NCBI GenBank assembly: GCA_019510535.1
Contig: JAEKKE010000400.1
Span: 1 to 8,093 of the forward strand
Reading direction: 5' to 3'
Length of the DNA stretch: 8,093 nt
Origin: Acidobacteriota bacterium
GTDB taxonomy: Bacteria; Acidobacteriota; Terriglobia; Terriglobales; Acidobacteriaceae
In this document: positions 6,867 through 8,093 of the stretch, piece after piece
Numbering within the stretch: position 1 is the stretch's first letter
Layout: every line of letters begins with the position of its first letter
Program-made: the position numbers and the translations under genes
Notes under the pieces: generated by a model
What the model saw: the letters and a program-made list of their open reading frames with translations, nothing else
Databases searched by the model: none
Told to the model about the DNA's origin: nothing

Positions 6867-7564
6867 ATCCCGCTGTGCACGATGAGCGGCACTTTCTGTC
6901 CGGGGATACGGTCCGCGACGTCGTCATTGGACTTTCCGACGGACTCACCGTCCCCTTCGCCCTGGCCGCCGGTCTCAGTGGAGCCGTCGCCAACACCCAC
7001 CTGGTGGTACTCGCCGGTCTGGCCGAGATCGCTGCCGGCTCCCTGGCCATGGGACTGGGTGGCTACCTCGCTGCTCGCGGCGATGCGGAACACTATACCT
7101 CCGAGCTCAAGCGTGAGCAAAGCGAGATCGTCACCCACACCCGCGACGAGGAGGAGGAGATCTACGAGATCTTCCAGCAGTATGGCGTCACCCGGCAGGA
7201 GAGCGAGCCCGTACTAATGGCGCTGAAGCGCGACCCCAAAGCGTGGGTCGATTTCATGATGCGTTTCGAGCTCGGCCTCGACGAACCCGATCCTCGCCGG
7301 GCTACCGTCAGCGCCGCAACCATCGCCTTTTCGTATATCGCAGGCGGCCTTGTTCCCCTGATGCCGTATATCGTGCTCTCGCACGCCACCGATGCGCTGC
7401 AGCTCTCGGTGGTTATTACGCTGTTGGCTCTCGCTGTCTTCGGTGCGGTCAAAGGCAGACTGCTGGGGACACATTGGCTGCGCAGCGCCGTACAGACGGT
7501 TCTTGTCGGCGGCCTGGCGGCGGCCGCAGCCTACGGTCTGGCAAAACTCTTCAGCGCGGTGTAA
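6863..7564 (+). CDS. VIT1/CCC1-family metal-ion transporter
   Basis: This 233-residue membrane protein has about five predicted transmembrane segments, at roughly 19-41, 46-70, 148-170, 177-197 and 207-231. The first contains GLSDGLTVPFALAAGLSG (23-40), the signature of the VIT1/CCC1 vacuolar-iron-transporter-like family. D26, E55 and M63 (in GSLAMGLGGYLAAR) sit where the family's intramembrane metal-path residues are found. Between segments 2 and 3 is the characteristic cytosolic helical domain (about 72-145), rich in acidic residues and including DEEEEIYEIF (95-104), which in studied homologues binds Fe2+ and other divalent ions. Members export Fe2+/Mn2+ from the cytoplasm, or into storage compartments in eukaryotes, usually by proton antiport; the specificity here is unknown. 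Length is normal for bacterial members. It is transcribed away from the envelope operon and preceded by a coupled leader ORF. Confidence 0.9.
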   Translation: MNPAVHDERHFLSGDTVRDVVIGLSDGLTVPFALAAGLSGAVANTHLVVLAGLAEIAAGSLAMGLGGYLAARGDAEHYTSELKREQSEIVTHTRDEEEEIYEIFQQYGVTRQESEPVLMALKRDPKAWVDFMMRFELGLDEPDPRRATVSAATIAFSYIAGGLVPLMPYIVLSHATDALQLSVVITLLALAVFGAVKGRLLGTHWLRSAVQTVLVGGLAAAAAYGLAKLFSAV

Positions 7565-7689
7565 CAAAGATCGTGGCAAACTAGGTCCCGAGTTAAAAGT
7601 CGTCCCATTTTCTTCCTTACTTGTTGCATTGAATCCGCGAACGAAAAAGAGCAACAACCCCGAAGTCTGCGGCATCTCATCCCATACGC

Positions 7690-7694
7690 GAGGA
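7690..7694 (+). promoter_or_regulatory. Ribosome-binding site of the EgtB-like gene
   Basis: GAGGA lies 7 nt before ATG 7702 and supports that start. The 137-nt gap after the transporter stop contains no clear terminator or promoter; a 7-bp inverted pair TTGTTGC/GCAACAA with a 23-nt loop is present but unconvincing. Confidence 0.6.
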
Positions 7695-7701
7695 ACAACG
7701 A

Positions 7702-8093
7702 ATGCCGATTGAAGATGCCGCAGGACAGCAGACCAATGCGGGCCTCATGCGTATGCGCTTCCGTGAAACTCGGAGCGCAACGGAGGAACTCTGTCGTAGC
7801 CTGACTGCCGAAGACATGATGGTGCAGTCCTGCCCGGAGGCGAGCCCCACCAAATGGCACCTGGCTCATACGAGCTGGTTCTTCGAGACCTTTATCCTCC
7901 GCGAGTTCGTGCCGGGATACCGTCCCTTCGACGATCGCTTCCTCTGGCTCTTCAATAGTTATTACAAGTCGCTCGGCGAGATGCCGGAGAAGAAGCTCCG
8001 TGCCTCCTTCTCCCGTCCTGGCCTTGACGAGATCCTCGCCTTCCGCCGTCATGTCAACGAAGCGATGGATCGCCTGCTCGCAGCCGGCGCTCC
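7702..8093 (+). CDS. egtB: EgtB-like sulfoxide synthase, N-terminal part (cut by window end)
   Basis: The reading frame stays open from ATG 7702 to the window edge, giving 130 residues. The start MPIEDAAGQQ leads into a helical DinB-like domain with MVQSCPEASPTKWHLAHTSW (40-59) followed by FFETF, then LFNSYYKSLGE (83-93), SRPGLDEILAFRRHV (104-118). These blocks match the N-terminus of EgtB, the non-haem iron enzyme that joins hercynine to a cysteine-type thiol in ergothioneine synthesis. H53 or H56 in WHLAH should be one of the three iron-binding histidines; the other two (an HxxxH motif) and the C-terminal FGE/sulfatase-modifying-factor domain would lie beyond the window. OvoA and other DinB/FGE-type relatives share this N-terminus, so the exact substrate is open. 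EgtD, the usual partner methyltransferase, would be expected just downstream if this is ergothioneine synthesis. Confidence 0.85.
   Translation, partial: MPIEDAAGQQTNAGLMRMRFRETRSATEELCRSLTAEDMMVQSCPEASPTKWHLAHTSWFFETFILREFVPGYRPFDDRFLWLFNSYYKSLGEMPEKKLRASFSRPGLDEILAFRRHVNEAMDRLLAAGA

Noticed and set aside
6755..7138. 127-codon minus-strand open frame over the metal-transporter start
   Set aside because: It is antisense to a clear VIT1/CCC1 gene and has no signal or domain.
7621..7657. Inverted pair TTGTTGC/GCAACAA as a terminator or operator
   Set aside because: Only 7 bp with a 23-nt loop and no following T-run; such a pair is expected by chance.
7531..8052. 173-codon minus-strand open frame at the right end
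   Set aside because: The opposite strand encodes unmistakable EgtB motifs (PTKWHLAHTSWFFE) over most of this stretch; the minus-strand product is unrecognisable.

Overview
The window looks like a chromosomal segment of an Acidobacteriota species, probably class Terriglobia / family Acidobacteriaceae. Three things point there: a VWFA-related protein of the type largely restricted to that phylum (TIGR03436-like), a very large Oar-like TonB-receptor-type barrel with an N-terminal carboxypeptidase regulatory-like domain, and a palindromic repeat built on GGGCTNNAGCCC cores. The assignment rests on recalled family distributions, not a search. Coding density is high and base composition is moderately GC-rich throughout.

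Layout. Positions 1-251 hold no convincing gene; they contain a composite palindromic element (about 70-223) whose nested arms all share one centre and whose inner hairpin could terminate the leftward operon. From 6758 down to 252 three genes run on the minus strand in the order: exported DUF5666-like protein (5979-6758), TonB-receptor-like outer-membrane protein (2341-5922, possibly starting at 5880), and exported VWA protein (252-2327). The gaps are 56 nt (or 98 nt with the alternative start) and 13 nt, so they probably form one operon. Divergently on the plus strand lie a seven-codon leader ORF with a strong ribosome-binding site (6843-6866) overlapping the start of a VIT1/CCC1-family metal transporter (6863-7564). 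Then comes the 5' part of an EgtB-like sulfoxide-synthase gene (from 7702), cut by the window edge.

How the genes may work together. The minus-strand cassette encodes three proteins with export signals: a small periplasmic or surface protein with two beta-rich repeats and Gly/Met-rich segments, an outer-membrane barrel whose plug region appears replaced by a Gly-rich tract, and a VWA adhesion/scaffold-type protein. Similar Gly/Met-rich low-complexity segments in the first two, plus tight spacing, suggest a joint envelope assembly. The substrate cannot be read from the sequence. The divergent metal transporter and the iron-dependent EgtB-like enzyme suggest, weakly, a metal/redox neighbourhood.

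The most notable observations are the apparently plug-less receptor, the translationally coupled mini-ORF in front of the metal transporter, the single-centre 154-bp palindrome, and the conserved-looking three-gene envelope cassette.
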